47,117 nucleotides of DNA from Choanephora cucurbitarum (GCA_025331435.1 JAIWNI010000153.1:1-47117); one strand, 5' to 3'; positions 31,612 to 42,024 are shown, numbered from the stretch's first letter. The notes: generated by a model from the sequence alone, not told the origin. A program made the numbers and translations.

Positions 31612-34600
31612 AAGGACAAGGGTCTACGTCCATCCTAGCGGATGAAGAAGTCAAAGAGGCCTACTTGGCAGGATTAACCCCAAAAGAACTGAAAAGAGAT
31701 GTAAAAAGATCCAAACCCAAGACTCTAAAGGATGCTATGGAAGCCGCTAAGGAGGAAGAAAACTTCGATGACTCGGATCAAGACAGTGACTTTTCTTCCA
31801 ATGAAGATAGTGATGAGGAGGAATGTAGCGGAAGTTCTGAGGACGAAAGTACTGTCCTTAGGAACAAATCAAAAGCAGCTAAAGCTATTAAAAACCCCCC
31901 AGAAAGAAGCCTTGATGCGGATAAAAATAACCACCCCAGAAATTTGAGAAAAAGAAATAATGAAAAGTCAAAAACCTATCCAATGAGAAAGGATGAATCT
32001 ATGGAAGAGATGACTAACCTCATGAAAAATTTAACACTACTTATCCAAACTCAAGCTCAGCAACAACAGAGTTTCTTGAGTGCTCAAGGAAAACCCGCCC
32101 CAGTGGGAACCTCTAGGCCCTGCTTTAACTGTCAAGGAGAGGGGCATATGGCAAAGGATTGCCGTCCTTGCAAGCTGTGCAAAGGGCAGGAAGGTGACCA
32201 CCCATTCTGGGAATGCTCACAATATACAAGAAAGAATAACCAGGGGCAAAATGGAGGATCCAATTTTTTGGTTATTTCGCAAAAACCTGAGGTTGAGCAA
32301 AAACACGTTGCTAGGGAAGCTTACACCGCCGAAAAAAGAAAGCCTACAGGGAGTGACCTGGATTACCGAATATCTAGGAGTGGCAAAAGGAACAAAGTAC
32401 ATGACACCACCCCTCCAGGTTATTCACACTCAAGTAGAAAGCTGGAAAATAAGCACAGGCAAGAAGAAAACCAGGCCCCAGTGCAAGAAAGCTCGGATGC
32501 ACATATGGTGTCCAAAGACCAGCTACCAATGGCAAGCAAGCAGAATAAACAACGGGAACCTCCGTTAGAACATGTCGTCGGATCTCAAGTAGCCGTGCTG
32601 CCTGGAAACACCATCGACGCCAAAGATGTCAAGAAAGCAAAAGTCTTCTTAGTCTCCATGGAGCAAATGTCCAATAGTGTCAAAGGTTTTAAGTCTAGCC
32701 TATCAAAAGAATTAAGAACCCCACAAAAGAATCCTAGGAAGGGCGCAGCCAGACTTCCTCAGGTCGACGCTTACTACCAAGCAGCAAGTATTAGTAAAGT
32801 TCGATATCATGTGGACAATGAGAACAAAAGAGGCGCACCTAGAGTGGGAGCTATTGTCGCAGGCATAGTAGAGGTGCCGGCCGTCCTTGATCAAGGTTCC
32901 GGTAGTTCGATAATAAGCAAAAGACTTTGCGAAGCAATGGGTTTGGACTTGGGATCAATGACAAACTCGTATGTTACACATACCATGGCAGATGGTCGAG
33001 TGATCCCCGCTTTCAGAGACATTACAGAACTAATGGTGCAGGTTCAAGGGGTACCTTTTGTTCTTAACAATGTATCTGTCATGAAAGATCCATCATATGA
33101 CTTGTTGTTAGGAAGTGATGCATTAGATGTACTAGAGATCGTGACTGACCATAAAACTAAACATTGGACTATACGTACTGATCAAGGTATTGAACCTCTG
33201 GATGTGCAATACAGCCATCACAAGAATTACATCAAGCAACTTGTACCAGGAAATAATTTTTCAAGCGATGAACAACCATACGAGACTGATAGTTGGTCAT
33301 CCACTGAAGATGACACCCAAGGGTATGAGTCCTTTATGGTAATGCCAATCTCCATGTCAGGGGTATCAAGCGACAAGCCACCAAAGGAAAGTTTCTTATC
33401 GACTTCAAATGAGGTATCGTCAAGAGAAGTGGAAATACGAGAGGCCATTGAAGCTAGCGTCAACGAGTCAGACCTTAACGAGAATGATCGAAAGGCATTG
33501 TTGAACTTGTTGTTAGAGTATCGCGATGTTTTCGGATTGGATTACCATGACCTAAAACAAACGAACCTTCTTAAGTTCTCTGTAGATACCGGAGACCATA
33601 AGCCGATATATAAGAAACCGAATAGATTCATGTCGCATTCGGAGATAGAGGATTTGAAGAAAGAAATAGAAGAAATGATAGAAAATGGCCAGATAGTCCC
33701 TACCCCCGGAGGTGCATCTTCAGGTTGGGCTTTCCCGGTACTGTATGTGAAGAAGAAACAAGGCGAGAAAAGACTCTGTGTCCAGTTTCAAGATTTGAAC
33801 GCCATAACTATCCAGGATGCATGGCCGGTCCCTCATATCACTGATCTTTTGGAGTCGTATCGAGGCTCACGTGTGTTCACAACCCTAGATCTGCTAAAAG
33901 GCTTTAACCAAATTGCAGTAGCCGACGACACTATCCCTAAGCTTACGATGTCTACGCCATGGGGACTGTACTCGTACTGCGTGATGCCATTCGGAATCAA
34001 GTCGGGTCCTGCTACATTTTGTCGCATGATATATCAAGCAATGGAAAAGTTCATTGGGCGATTCATGTCTACTTACTTGGATGACCTGTGTGTACATAGT
34101 AACGACTTTGAGGAACATTTGGGCCATCTGAAGCAAGTGTTGGAACGAATACGCGAGGTGAATCTAGTACTCAAGCCTAGCAAGTGCATGTGGGCAAGAA
34201 AAGAAGTAGAAGCGTTAGGGTTTATCGTGTCTTCAACGGGCATAAAGCCAAATCCGAAGAATGTCAAGAAAATAGAAGAGTTCCCAGTTCCCAAGAATGT
34301 TCGCGACGTAAGAGCTTTCATCGCATTGGCCGGGTTTTACAGGAGACATGTCCATAGCTTTGGAGAGATCATCGAGCCTCTAACTAAGTTACTCAAGAAA
34401 AACGTTAGGTTTGAGTGGAACACCCAGCATCAGTCATCTTACAAAGTGATCAAGGAGTCAATCAAGAAAGCGGTAGAATTGAAATACCCGAATCCCAAAA
34501 AACGTTATCGACTGTATACGGATGCGTCAGACATTGGACTAGGAGCAGTGCTTACTCAGGAAGACGACGAGACTGGAGAAGAAAGACCAGTGGTCTTTTT

Positions 34601-36173
34601 GTCTCGGAAATTGGTACCCGCCGAAGTAAACTACCCCACTGTGGAGAAAGAACTACTTGCAGTTGTATACGCTCTCAAGAAGCTGAGAAAATATCTTCTA
34701 GATAAAGAGTTCGACTTATACACGGACAATACTGCGGTTCGGTACTTGTTCAAAAAGAATGATGTCTCCCAAAGGATGCAAAGGTGGATAATGTGTGTCC
34801 AAGAATACCAATTTAAGGTTTATCACTTACCAGGCAAGCAGAACGTGGTGGCCGATGTGATGTCAAGGTACCCTCCGGCCATAAACTCACCTTCCGACGA
34901 GGAAGACCTGTTTGAAAGCATGTGCTACTCCCTTTTGATCGAGTCTAGTCATGAGGAAATCTATGAGCCTGAACTAAACAAACTACGATCATATTTGTTG
35001 AATCCTGAAGACCAAGGAGTTGACACGAATTTGAAGAAAAAAGCACGAAACTACCGAGTGGGCGAAAAAGGTGAATTATATCGTTTGTTTCGGAATGAAC
35101 GAATAGTACTCGTTCCGCGTTTAAGAGAACGTGCAGAATTGATAACAACGATGCATGATCAGCATGGACACTATGGACAGGATGCTACCTGGGCCCGCTT
35201 GTACAAACGATACTGGTGGCCAACAGCCTATGAGGATCTTCGACAATACATAAAAAGTTGCCATGCATGTCAAATATTCTCCAACGTCCCGAACAAAATG
35301 GTACTAAAAGGAAACATCCCTACACATCATTTATTCGAAAGGTTCGCTATTGATTACATTGGCCCTTTCCCCACCACAATCTCAAAAAACAAGTACATTA
35401 TCCTAGCGGTGGAATGTTATTCAAGGTGGCCTATAGCAAAAGCAGTAAAGACAGCCGACTCGAAAACCACGGTGAAATTCATGTACGACGAGTTATTCAC
35501 TGTGTTTGGAGCAACTAAGTTTCTTCTCTCGGATAACGGTCTGCACTTTACTGGGAAAGAGGTGGAAGAGTTTCTGCTACACATCAAGGTACAGCATCAG
35601 TACGCTGCTCCATATCACCCCCAAACAAATGGAATGGTAGAATCCATCAATGGGGTAATAGTCAAGTCACTCAAGAAAGCCGTGTATGAAAGAAAGCTCG
35701 ATTGGGATATCATGCTCCCATCCATATTGTATGCATATCGCACTAAGGCACATTCCATATTGAAACTGTCCCCTTACGAACTGCTCTTTGGGATCGAACC
35801 CTTAGGGGAAGATAAAGATGTATTACAACAGTATGGAAGGAAACTAGGTTTCGAGAGGCTAACATTGCTGCAACATCGAAATGGTCAACAAGATTTCATG
35901 CCTGACTATAACGTATCTGACCAAGTAACACCAGACGTCAGTGAAATCAATATAGGAGATCCAGTATTGATGTTAAAGCATAATCGAAGAAACAAACTAG
36001 AACCCAAGTACCGGGACAGAATATACACTGTGCTAGCCAAGAAAACGAACAACGTTTACATTTTGTCCAATGACAAGGGCATAAGGCTTAAAAGGGCTGT
36101 AAATGGCTCGCAAATACGAAGATACTACGCAAGAAACAACTCTGCAACATATCGACGACAAATTCATCAGTAG
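31455..36173 (+). CDS. gag-pol polyprotein, main frame (outer Ty3/gypsy element)
   Basis: A 1572-codon frame; the authentic part begins near 31506. Domains by rough residue: rest of the Gag capsid (~20-110), acidic and basic linker, two zinc knuckles (CFNCQGEGHMAKDC ~223 and CKLCKGQEGDHPFWEC), aspartic protease with VLDQGSGSSII (~477; Gln in place of Ser/Thr of the usual DSG/DTG), reverse transcriptase with YLDDLCVHS (~873), RNase H (YTDASDIGLGAVL ~1020, KELLAVVYALKKL, TDNTAVRYL), integrase zinc region (HGHYGQD...CHACQ) and DDE core (AIDYIGPFP ~1298, LSDNGLHF ~1359, PQTNGMVESING ~1395). No chromodomain is visible. The pol frame is undamaged. It copies its RNA to DNA and integrates it in the nucleus. 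Confidence 0.95.
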   Translation: MGSIRTRIRRSISVKKKQSTKSIINKILNARKKTGESVREYNDRFNHLVKNLKGQGSTSILADEEVKEAYLAGLTPKELKRDVKRSKPKTLKDAMEAAKEEENFDDSDQDSDFSSNEDSDEEECSGSSEDESTVLRNKSKAAKAIKNPPERSLDADKNNHPRNLRKRNNEKSKTYPMRKDESMEEMTNLMKNLTLLIQTQAQQQQSFLSAQGKPAPVGTSRPCFNCQGEGHMAKDCRPCKLCKGQEGDHPFWECSQYTRKNNQGQNGGSNFLVISQKPEVEQKHVAREAYTAEKRKPTGSDLDYRISRSGKRNKVHDTTPPGYSHSSRKLENKHRQEENQAPVQESSDAHMVSKDQLPMASKQNKQREPPLEHVVGSQVAVLPGNTIDAKDVKKAKVFLVSMEQMSNSVKGFKSSLSKELRTPQKNPRKGAARLPQVDAYYQAASISKVRYHVDNENKRGAPRVGAIVAGIVEVPAVLDQGSGSSIISKRLCEAMGLDLGSMTNSYVTHTMADGRVIPAFRDITELMVQVQGVPFVLNNVSVMKDPSYDLLLGSDALDVLEIVTDHKTKHWTIRTDQGIEPLDVQYSHHKNYIKQLVPGNNFSSDEQPYETDSWSSTEDDTQGYESFMVMPISMSGVSSDKPPKESFLSTSNEVSSREVEIREAIEASVNESDLNENDRKALLNLLLEYRDVFGLDYHDLKQTNLLKFSVDTGDHKPIYKKPNRFMSHSEIEDLKKEIEEMIENGQIVPTPGGASSGWAFPVLYVKKKQGEKRLCVQFQDLNAITIQDAWPVPHITDLLESYRGSRVFTTLDLLKGFNQIAVADDTIPKLTMSTPWGLYSYCVMPFGIKSGPATFCRMIYQAMEKFIGRFMSTYLDDLCVHSNDFEEHLGHLKQVLERIREVNLVLKPSKCMWARKEVEALGFIVSSTGIKPNPKNVKKIEEFPVPKNVRDVRAFIALAGFYRRHVHSFGEIIEPLTKLLKKNVRFEWNTQHQSSYKVIKESIKKAVELKYPNPKKRYRLYTDASDIGLGAVLTQEDDETGEERPVVFLSRKLVPAEVNYPTVEKELLAVVYALKKLRKYLLDKEFDLYTDNTAVRYLFKKNDVSQRMQRWIMCVQEYQFKVYHLPGKQNVVADVMSRYPPAINSPSDEEDLFESMCYSLLIESSHEEIYEPELNKLRSYLLNPEDQGVDTNLKKKARNYRVGEKGELYRLFRNERIVLVPRLRERAELITTMHDQHGHYGQDATWARLYKRYWWPTAYEDLRQYIKSCHACQIFSNVPNKMVLKGNIPTHHLFERFAIDYIGPFPTTISKNKYIILAVECYSRWPIAKAVKTADSKTTVKFMYDELFTVFGATKFLLSDNGLHFTGKEVEEFLLHIKVQHQYAAPYHPQTNGMVESINGVIVKSLKKAVYERKLDWDIMLPSILYAYRTKAHSILKLSPYELLFGIEPLGEDKDVLQQYGRKLGFERLTLLQHRNGQQDFMPDYNVSDQVTPDVSEINIGDPVLMLKHNRRNKLEPKYRDRIYTVLAKKTNNVYILSNDKGIRLKRAVNGSQIRRYYARNNSATYRRQIHQ

Positions 36174-36198
36174 ATGAATTGTAGGTCTAGTCAACTGG

Positions 36199-36202
36199 GT
36201 AG
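36199..36202. repeat. target-site duplication of inner element, left
   Basis: GTAG, matched by GTAG at 41740-41743 directly after the right LTR. Confidence 0.7.
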
Positions 36203-36529
36203 TGTTATGTGGTTCTGGGTTTTATTCAAAAAAATAATTACCAACTGGATTAAAATATAAAGGTTAAGACATGAAATATAGCTATAATTTGGTTAATTGT
36301 ACTGACCAAAATGTTGGTAATGAGATAATCGATATAAGTAAAGTGGAGAAATAGATAATTTAAAATAGAATGAAAAAGAGAGAAAAACAAGATGTGGGAT
36401 AAAGTGGGTTACTGTGGTTTTATGGTTTTTGAGGTGTATGGTGTAGCATCACACAATTACTGTGTTTTTGCCATTGTAGAAAGACAGTCATACCAAAGGT
36501 TTTTACCAAAACAAGTGCACCACAGAACA
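36203..36529 (-). repeat. 3' LTR of inner gypsy element
   Basis: A 327-bp direct repeat, base-for-base identical to 41413-41739 by my reading. Ends are TGTT...AACA. For the minus-strand element this is the 3' LTR. Confidence 0.95.
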
Positions 36530-36540
36530 TACTCCCCCCA
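36530..36540 (-). promoter_or_regulatory. polypurine tract of inner element
   Basis: Minus strand reads TGGGGGGAGTA directly before the 3' LTR, the expected primer for plus-strand DNA synthesis. Confidence 0.8.
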
Positions 36541-36547
36541 GACAAAT

Positions 36548-39500
36548 TTATTCTCTTGAATGAATTTTTCTTAAGGAACTAATATTGACCCTTCTTTTGA
36601 TGAGACGACCCATTTGATCTGCGAGTTGACATGTTCCATTTGCGAAGCAAGAGACTACGGTGAAGACCTCGGGCTTGAAGTGAGAGTCAAGTTTCGAATG
36701 TTTATTGTGACGGAAGCGTACAACTTGAGTTCCTGGTTCAAAGTATTTTCTCTTCACAGTGGGCTTGGGGTCATATTCTTGTAGCGCGTTGTGATCATCA
36801 ATTTGTACATTTCTGTCATTCAATTCAACCAGCCGTTCCATACCTAGAGCACGACCCAAGAGCTGTAAAGGATCCATTCTTGCAGAGTTTGGTGCTATTC
36901 CGAACATAAATTCATACGGCGAAATTTTCAAAACAGAATGAGCTTTAGTTCTATACGCATACAGAACAGCGTCGAGATGTTCATCCCAATCCTTCGGATT
37001 ATCGATGGCGAGTTTCTTCAAGGCTTTGACGATGTTGCCATTCATTTGTTCGTTTCGTCCATTGGTGGATGGTCGATAGGGCGCAGTGAATTTGTGATGA
37101 ACATTGAGCAAGTTCAGGAAATTGTCAATGATCTCGTTATCAAAAGCTGAACCATTGTCAGTGAGAATGTGCGTTGGTGGCCCGAATTGACAAAATATAT
37201 GTTTGTATAGAAAGTTAGCAACAGTTTTTGCTTCTGTATTGGGTGTGGCAATGGCAATTGGCCAACAAGTAAAACATTCAACTGCGACCAAAATGTGGTA
37301 GTTATCTGCATTTGACTTGGTGAAAGGACCTACGAAATCCAACGCAAATTGTTCGAAGATGTAATGGATGGGTACTCGAGACAATGCAGCATTTGGGGTA
37401 CGAGTAGAAAACAATTGACATTCCCTGCATGTACGGATATGTTCGCGCATATCTTGGTAACATGACGGCCACCAGTAGTCCTTGTACAATCTTGCCCAGG
37501 AAGCATTAACACCGTAGTGTCCATGTCCATCATGTACTTCATTCATAATGGCTCGTCTTTGTGTAATGGAAGGTACAAGTACAAATCTCATACCAATCTT
37601 TCGATATAATTTGTGATCTTGATACAAGTATTTTAAGGATAATCGCTTAATCTTGGGAGTGTTTTGAGGATGCCCAGGAAAGTTAAAATAAAAGATGAGA
37701 TCGCTTAACCAAGTTTCGTATTGAGGCTCAACACCTTCTTCCATTAGTAAGTGGTCAAACAAGGCATCAATACAGTCTTCGCCATCCTCGTCATCTTCAA
37801 TTGTTTTAGGCGGGAAGCGCGACAGGGCATCAGCGACAGAGTTTTTAGTGGACGGTAAGTGAACAATTTTGAATTGAAATTCTTGAGTACACATAACCCA
37901 TCGTTGTAGTCTTTGTGATGGTTCATTTTTGTTGAATAAATAACATACAGCTGTGTTGTCACAGTATAATGTAAATTCTCGGTCAAGCAAGTACTTTCTG
38001 AGTTTCTTGAGAGCGTAAATTATGGCTAGAAGTTCCTTTTCAACCGTTGGATAACGAGTTTCGGCAGGCTGTAATTTTCTTGATAGGAAGACCACGGGAC
38101 GTTCTCCTTCTTCAGTCATAGTAGCTAAGCATGCTCCTATACCCACTTCAGAGGCATCACAATACAAATTATATTTTGTGTTTGCGTCAGGTAGAACAAG
38201 AGCGACCGCATTTACCAATGATTCTTTCAACGAAACAAACGAATTCTCACAAGATTCGTTCCAAATAAACGGGTTTTTCTTCTTCAATAATTCGTTCATA
38301 GGTGCGGCAATATCTGCAAACCCTGGGATATGCCTGCGATAAAACCCACATAAGTTGACGAACGCACGAATAGCTGTTTCATTGTTTGGTCGAGGAAAGT
38401 TTTGGATTTTTGCAATTTTAGAAGGTGAAGGCGATATACCTTGTTCAGACACTTCAAAACCAAGTAATGTGATCTTGTTCTTAAAGAATTCACACTTGTT
38501 GGCATTCATTTTTAAATTAACTTCACGCATTCTTGCAAAGAATTTTTCTAAGAAGTCAAACTGCTCCTCTTTAGTCTTCGAGTATATTGTGACATCGTCA
38601 AGGTAATTAGTTGCGAATTTACCAAGAAAGGGTTGAATGGCAAGAAACACGCATCGACTGAAGACAGCAGGACCGTTCAAAACGCCAAAGGGGACACAGC
38701 GGTAGGAGTACGATCCCCATGGGGTAGCGATAGTTAATTTAGGGATAGAGTTTTCTTCAACAGCGATTTGTTGAAAGGCTTTTAGTAGATCGAGTACAGC
38801 GAACCACTTTGATCCGGCTAGACTTTCTATGACATCAACCACGTTTGGTAATGGCCAAGTGTCTCGCACAGTTACAGCATTCAGTTCTCGAAAGTTGGAA
38901 ATGAGGCGTTTGTCTCCAGTCTTTTTGGGAACGTATCTGCACGGAAATGACCATCCCGAATGCTCAGCCGTACCAGGAACATGCATGTTAGGCGTGAGTA
39001 TACCATTGTTGACCATGTCTTCCAAGTCTTTCTTCAGATCTTCTTTTTCAGAAAAGGACAGGAAAGAATACGGTCTCTTATATATAGGTTTGGCATTGCC
39101 CGTGTCCACATGAAATTTCAACAAGTTTGTTTGTGACAAATGTTCATAATTAGTTCCAAAACAATCTTCGTACTTGTATAGTAGAGCGACGAGCGCATCT
39201 TTTTCTTCTTTATTGAGATTATCTTGATTTTTAACGTTATCAATGAGTTGACCAAATCTATTAGAATCATTTGGCTTAAGTGGGACCACCTCGTCTTCAT
39301 CGTCAGAAACTTCAATGATGAGATAACCTTCTTCAACGTCATCCTGATCTACGAAATTTTCTTCATAGTCATCATCTTGTGGATCAATTTCATCTTCAGT
39401 ATCAATGGTTTCTCTGGTAGGCACTTCAGTATAATATGTATCGAGTGGTACCGTTCCTTCCTCGCGCTTGATGTACCAGAAATGAGAAGCCCAATCGGTA

Positions 39501-41317
39501 CCGATCTTCAGTAAATGCAGGCCTTCGCGTCCAACAATAAAGTTATATTTTGTAACGTCAAAACAAAGTGCGTCCACCGATAATACTTCGGAATCACCCA
39601 CTTGTACACGAAGATTTTTGATTAGTCCAACAGGCGAATGACTGGCACCATCACCGAACATGACTGTAGTGTTTATAGGATAGACTTCACGGATACCCAG
39701 TTGTTTGGCAAAGTTTAGACTTATGATAAAAGATGTGCATCCTCCATCCAATATAACCTCACAAGGTTCTCCATTTATCCAGCCTTTCGTTCGAGGGGCG
39801 CTTTTACCCTTAGGTAACTCATTGTTGATTTCAACCAGCAATGCACTTGTGTCCTTATCCATGGCATTGGTAATTTCATTGATTTTCTTGACCTGAGGCT
39901 TTGTCAACCTACTCTTAAAACCAGTTCTTGCTGAAGGAGATAACACTGCAATCTCATCAAGCGTAAGTTCGTGTTTAGAGTCATGGAATAGACGATCTAA
40001 AATCTGTTCTGTTTTAGCTTTGATAGCGTTGACATCAGTACTGGTTGTAGGTCTTGTAAAAGGATGATTAGGACTGGCTTGAAGATTCTTAACTCGACTA
40101 CTTTTTTTCGGCACATAAGGTTCGGATTCAAGGGAGGGCAACATCAAGGCATTGGGGTTGTTACTACTTGTTCGAACAGTACTCCGTTTGAGGTTAGGAG
40201 TTTCCACGGTTTTGCCCGATCGAGATACCCTTACGTTTCTCGTGTCATTCACATTTTCCAGGTCGGTATCACTGATCTTTCTCTTTTCGGATAACAGGAT
40301 TTCTTCGATAAGCATTGATTCTGAGCCTTGTTGAACATTGTTCGTAGGTTTGTTTTTCTTATAGAGAGTACATTCATAGTGTTTGTGGCCGTTTTGGTTG
40401 CACAGTTTGCATGGTTTAGTACAGTCTTTGGTCAAATGATCACTTGTTAAACAATTCCAACATGAAGGTTTGTTATTTTTGATTGGGGTGTTGCCATTTT
40501 GATTTGTTTTAGTAACGAGTTCTCCAATTAAAAGAGTCATGTTCTTAAATTCATTGACTAATCGACTCATACTCTTTTCGGTGTCTGTAGCAGAACTACT
40601 ATTACTGTCTTTCTTGTTTGGTTTCTTAGAAGGCGTCTTGTTTGTGCTAGGTTTCACATCATGTTCAGATTCATCACTCGAACTATTGATTTCGTACGAG
40701 GTACCATCATCAGTGTGAGAATCAGAATCTTCAGTATTTTCAGGACCATAAACTTCTTCTAATATGTCATAAGCTTCCTTGAGAGATCTTGGCTTTTCAG
40801 TTCTTAAAAATCGTTTCATTGATTTGGATTGGATTCCTTTGATAAAATAATTCAAGAAACCATTTTCTGTAATGCGTAAGTCAATAAAATCTTCTTCCGG
40901 AGAGTCGACCACAACCTCTTTAGATTCACGTTCTTTGCCTTTATCATTAGCAGCTTTTATATTCTTTTGCTGTTTTCTTTTGGCAGATTCAAGTAGGTAT
41001 TTGTTTTTAAGGCCTTCAAATCTCAATATATAATCCGAAATAGTTTCGTTGCTTGTCATTTTCAGATTGATGATGCTTGAAACGAGCTTATCAATGTTGA
41101 CCCTTTTTGTAAATTTGAGTAGAAAGGCTGTTTTGAATTCTTCCCATTTATGAAAGTCTTGTTGCATGAACCACAATTGTAGAGTTTCTTTGAAACAGTT
41201 ATCTACATAGAAGAGTTTTGTCTTGTCATCCCACTTGTTCATAGCCGCTGCCTTGTTGTATCTGTAGATCCACAATTCAGGGTCATCCTTGGAACCGAAC
41301 TTGGGGACGTCAAACAT
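36548..41317 (-). CDS. gag-pol polyprotein (inner Ty3/gypsy element), intact single ORF
   Basis: 1589 aa from the ATG at 41317 in one frame, with no frameshift between gag and pol. Domains by rough residue: Gag capsid region (~1-190), Ser/Asp-rich linker, zinc knuckles CWNCLTSDHLTKDC and CKLCNQNGHKHYEC (~286-315), protease VILDGGCTSFIIS (~522; Gly in place of Ser/Thr of the usual motif), reverse transcriptase with YLDDVTIYS (~903), RNase H (YCDASEVGIGACL ~1053, CDNTAVCYL), integrase (HGHYGVN...CRECQ; ALDFVGPF, LTDNGSAF ~1387, PSTNGRNEQMNG). It is related to the outer element throughout but clearly a different family. The ORF has no stop codons, consistent with a recent insertion. Confidence 0.96.
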   Translation of the reverse strand: MFDVPKFGSKDDPELWIYRYNKAAAMNKWDDKTKLFYVDNCFKETLQLWFMQQDFHKWEEFKTAFLLKFTKRVNIDKLVSSIINLKMTSNETISDYILRFEGLKNKYLLESAKRKQQKNIKAANDKGKERESKEVVVDSPEEDFIDLRITENGFLNYFIKGIQSKSMKRFLRTEKPRSLKEAYDILEEVYGPENTEDSDSHTDDGTSYEINSSSDESEHDVKPSTNKTPSKKPNKKDSNSSSATDTEKSMSRLVNEFKNMTLLIGELVTKTNQNGNTPIKNNKPSCWNCLTSDHLTKDCTKPCKLCNQNGHKHYECTLYKKNKPTNNVQQGSESMLIEEILLSEKRKISDTDLENVNDTRNVRVSRSGKTVETPNLKRSTVRTSSNNPNALMLPSLESEPYVPKKSSRVKNLQASPNHPFTRPTTSTDVNAIKAKTEQILDRLFHDSKHELTLDEIAVLSPSARTGFKSRLTKPQVKKINEITNAMDKDTSALLVEINNELPKGKSAPRTKGWINGEPCEVILDGGCTSFIISLNFAKQLGIREVYPINTTVMFGDGASHSPVGLIKNLRVQVGDSEVLSVDALCFDVTKYNFIVGREGLHLLKIGTDWASHFWYIKREEGTVPLDTYYTEVPTRETIDTEDEIDPQDDDYEENFVDQDDVEEGYLIIEVSDDEDEVVPLKPNDSNRFGQLIDNVKNQDNLNKEEKDALVALLYKYEDCFGTNYEHLSQTNLLKFHVDTGNAKPIYKRPYSFLSFSEKEDLKKDLEDMVNNGILTPNMHVPGTAEHSGWSFPCRYVPKKTGDKRLISNFRELNAVTVRDTWPLPNVVDVIESLAGSKWFAVLDLLKAFQQIAVEENSIPKLTIATPWGSYSYRCVPFGVLNGPAVFSRCVFLAIQPFLGKFATNYLDDVTIYSKTKEEQFDFLEKFFARMREVNLKMNANKCEFFKNKITLLGFEVSEQGISPSPSKIAKIQNFPRPNNETAIRAFVNLCGFYRRHIPGFADIAAPMNELLKKKNPFIWNESCENSFVSLKESLVNAVALVLPDANTKYNLYCDASEVGIGACLATMTEEGERPVVFLSRKLQPAETRYPTVEKELLAIIYALKKLRKYLLDREFTLYCDNTAVCYLFNKNEPSQRLQRWVMCTQEFQFKIVHLPSTKNSVADALSRFPPKTIEDDEDGEDCIDALFDHLLMEEGVEPQYETWLSDLIFYFNFPGHPQNTPKIKRLSLKYLYQDHKLYRKIGMRFVLVPSITQRRAIMNEVHDGHGHYGVNASWARLYKDYWWPSCYQDMREHIRTCRECQLFSTRTPNAALSRVPIHYIFEQFALDFVGPFTKSNADNYHILVAVECFTCWPIAIATPNTEAKTVANFLYKHIFCQFGPPTHILTDNGSAFDNEIIDNFLNLLNVHHKFTAPYRPSTNGRNEQMNGNIVKALKKLAIDNPKDWDEHLDAVLYAYRTKAHSVLKISPYEFMFGIAPNSARMDPLQLLGRALGMERLVELNDRNVQIDDHNALQEYDPKPTVKRKYFEPGTQVVRFRHNKHSKLDSHFKPEVFTVVSCFANGTCQLADQMGRLIKRRVNISSLRKIHSRE

Positions 41318-41391
41318 ATTTAATTATAATATCCAGCGAGAATAGAATCAGATTTGACAATGATTGAGCTTATCTCTTCTTGAAATCTATT

Positions 41392-41410
41392 CTTCTGGCA
41401 GAAGGCACCA
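41392..41410 (-). promoter_or_regulatory. primer-binding site of inner gypsy element
   Basis: On the minus strand TGGTGCCTTCTGCCAGAAG follows the 5' LTR after a 2-base spacer. It is identical to the site of the outer element although the LTRs differ, so both use the same primer. Confidence 0.8.
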
Positions 41411-41412
41411 AA

Positions 41413-41739
41413 TGTTATGTGGTTCTGGGTTTTATTCAAAAAAATAATTACCAACTGGATTAAAATATAAAGGTTAAGACATGAAATATAGCTATAATTT
41501 GGTTAATTGTACTGACCAAAATGTTGGTAATGAGATAATCGATATAAGTAAAGTGGAGAAATAGATAATTTAAAATAGAATGAAAAAGAGAGAAAAACAA
41601 GATGTGGGATAAAGTGGGTTACTGTGGTTTTATGGTTTTTGAGGTGTATGGTGTAGCATCACACAATTACTGTGTTTTTGCCATTGTAGAAAGACAGTCA
41701 TACCAAAGGTTTTTACCAAAACAAGTGCACCACAGAACA
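41413..41739 (-). repeat. 5' LTR of inner gypsy element
   Basis: Second identical 327-bp copy. It should carry the promoter for the minus-strand gag-pol transcript. Confidence 0.95.
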
Positions 41740-41743
41740 GTAG
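41740..41743. repeat. target-site duplication of inner element, right
   Basis: GTAG, pairing with 36199-36202. Confidence 0.7.
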
Positions 41744-41844
41744 GAGAATGAGTCGACTGGGTCTGAATTATCCAAAACATAAGAAATAGAAAATAATCAA
41801 ATATTGACAGACAGTATCAAAAGGCAGATTAGTTAGAACCCCAT

Positions 41845-42024
41845 CATTTCCCTCTTTTATCTCTGCTTAAAAACACTAATTAATTGTTGTAAAAACTAAC
41901 TATCACAAAACCTTTAAGTATGTCCATCAGAAGTACTATTTGTATGAAAAACCGATCACTAAATAAAGTTTAAAGCTGTCACATAAAAGCCAAAAAGTAA
42001 ATAGATTTCAAACAGATAAATTCA
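41845..42024 (+). repeat. segment B, right copy
   Basis: 180 bp identical to 30998-31177. Here B comes first and is followed by A, the reverse of the order on the left side. Confidence 0.9.

Larger units (their letters stand above)
36203..41739 (-). mobile_element. complete, young Ty3/gypsy LTR retrotransposon (inner, nested)
   Basis: A 5537-bp element with identical 327-bp LTRs, a primer-binding site (41392-41410), a polypurine tract and one uninterrupted 1589-aa ORF, flanked by a 4-bp GTAG duplication. It sits 3' of the pol gene of the outer element in opposite orientation. Identical LTRs mean little or no time since insertion, and all required parts are present, so it may be active. Confidence 0.93.
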
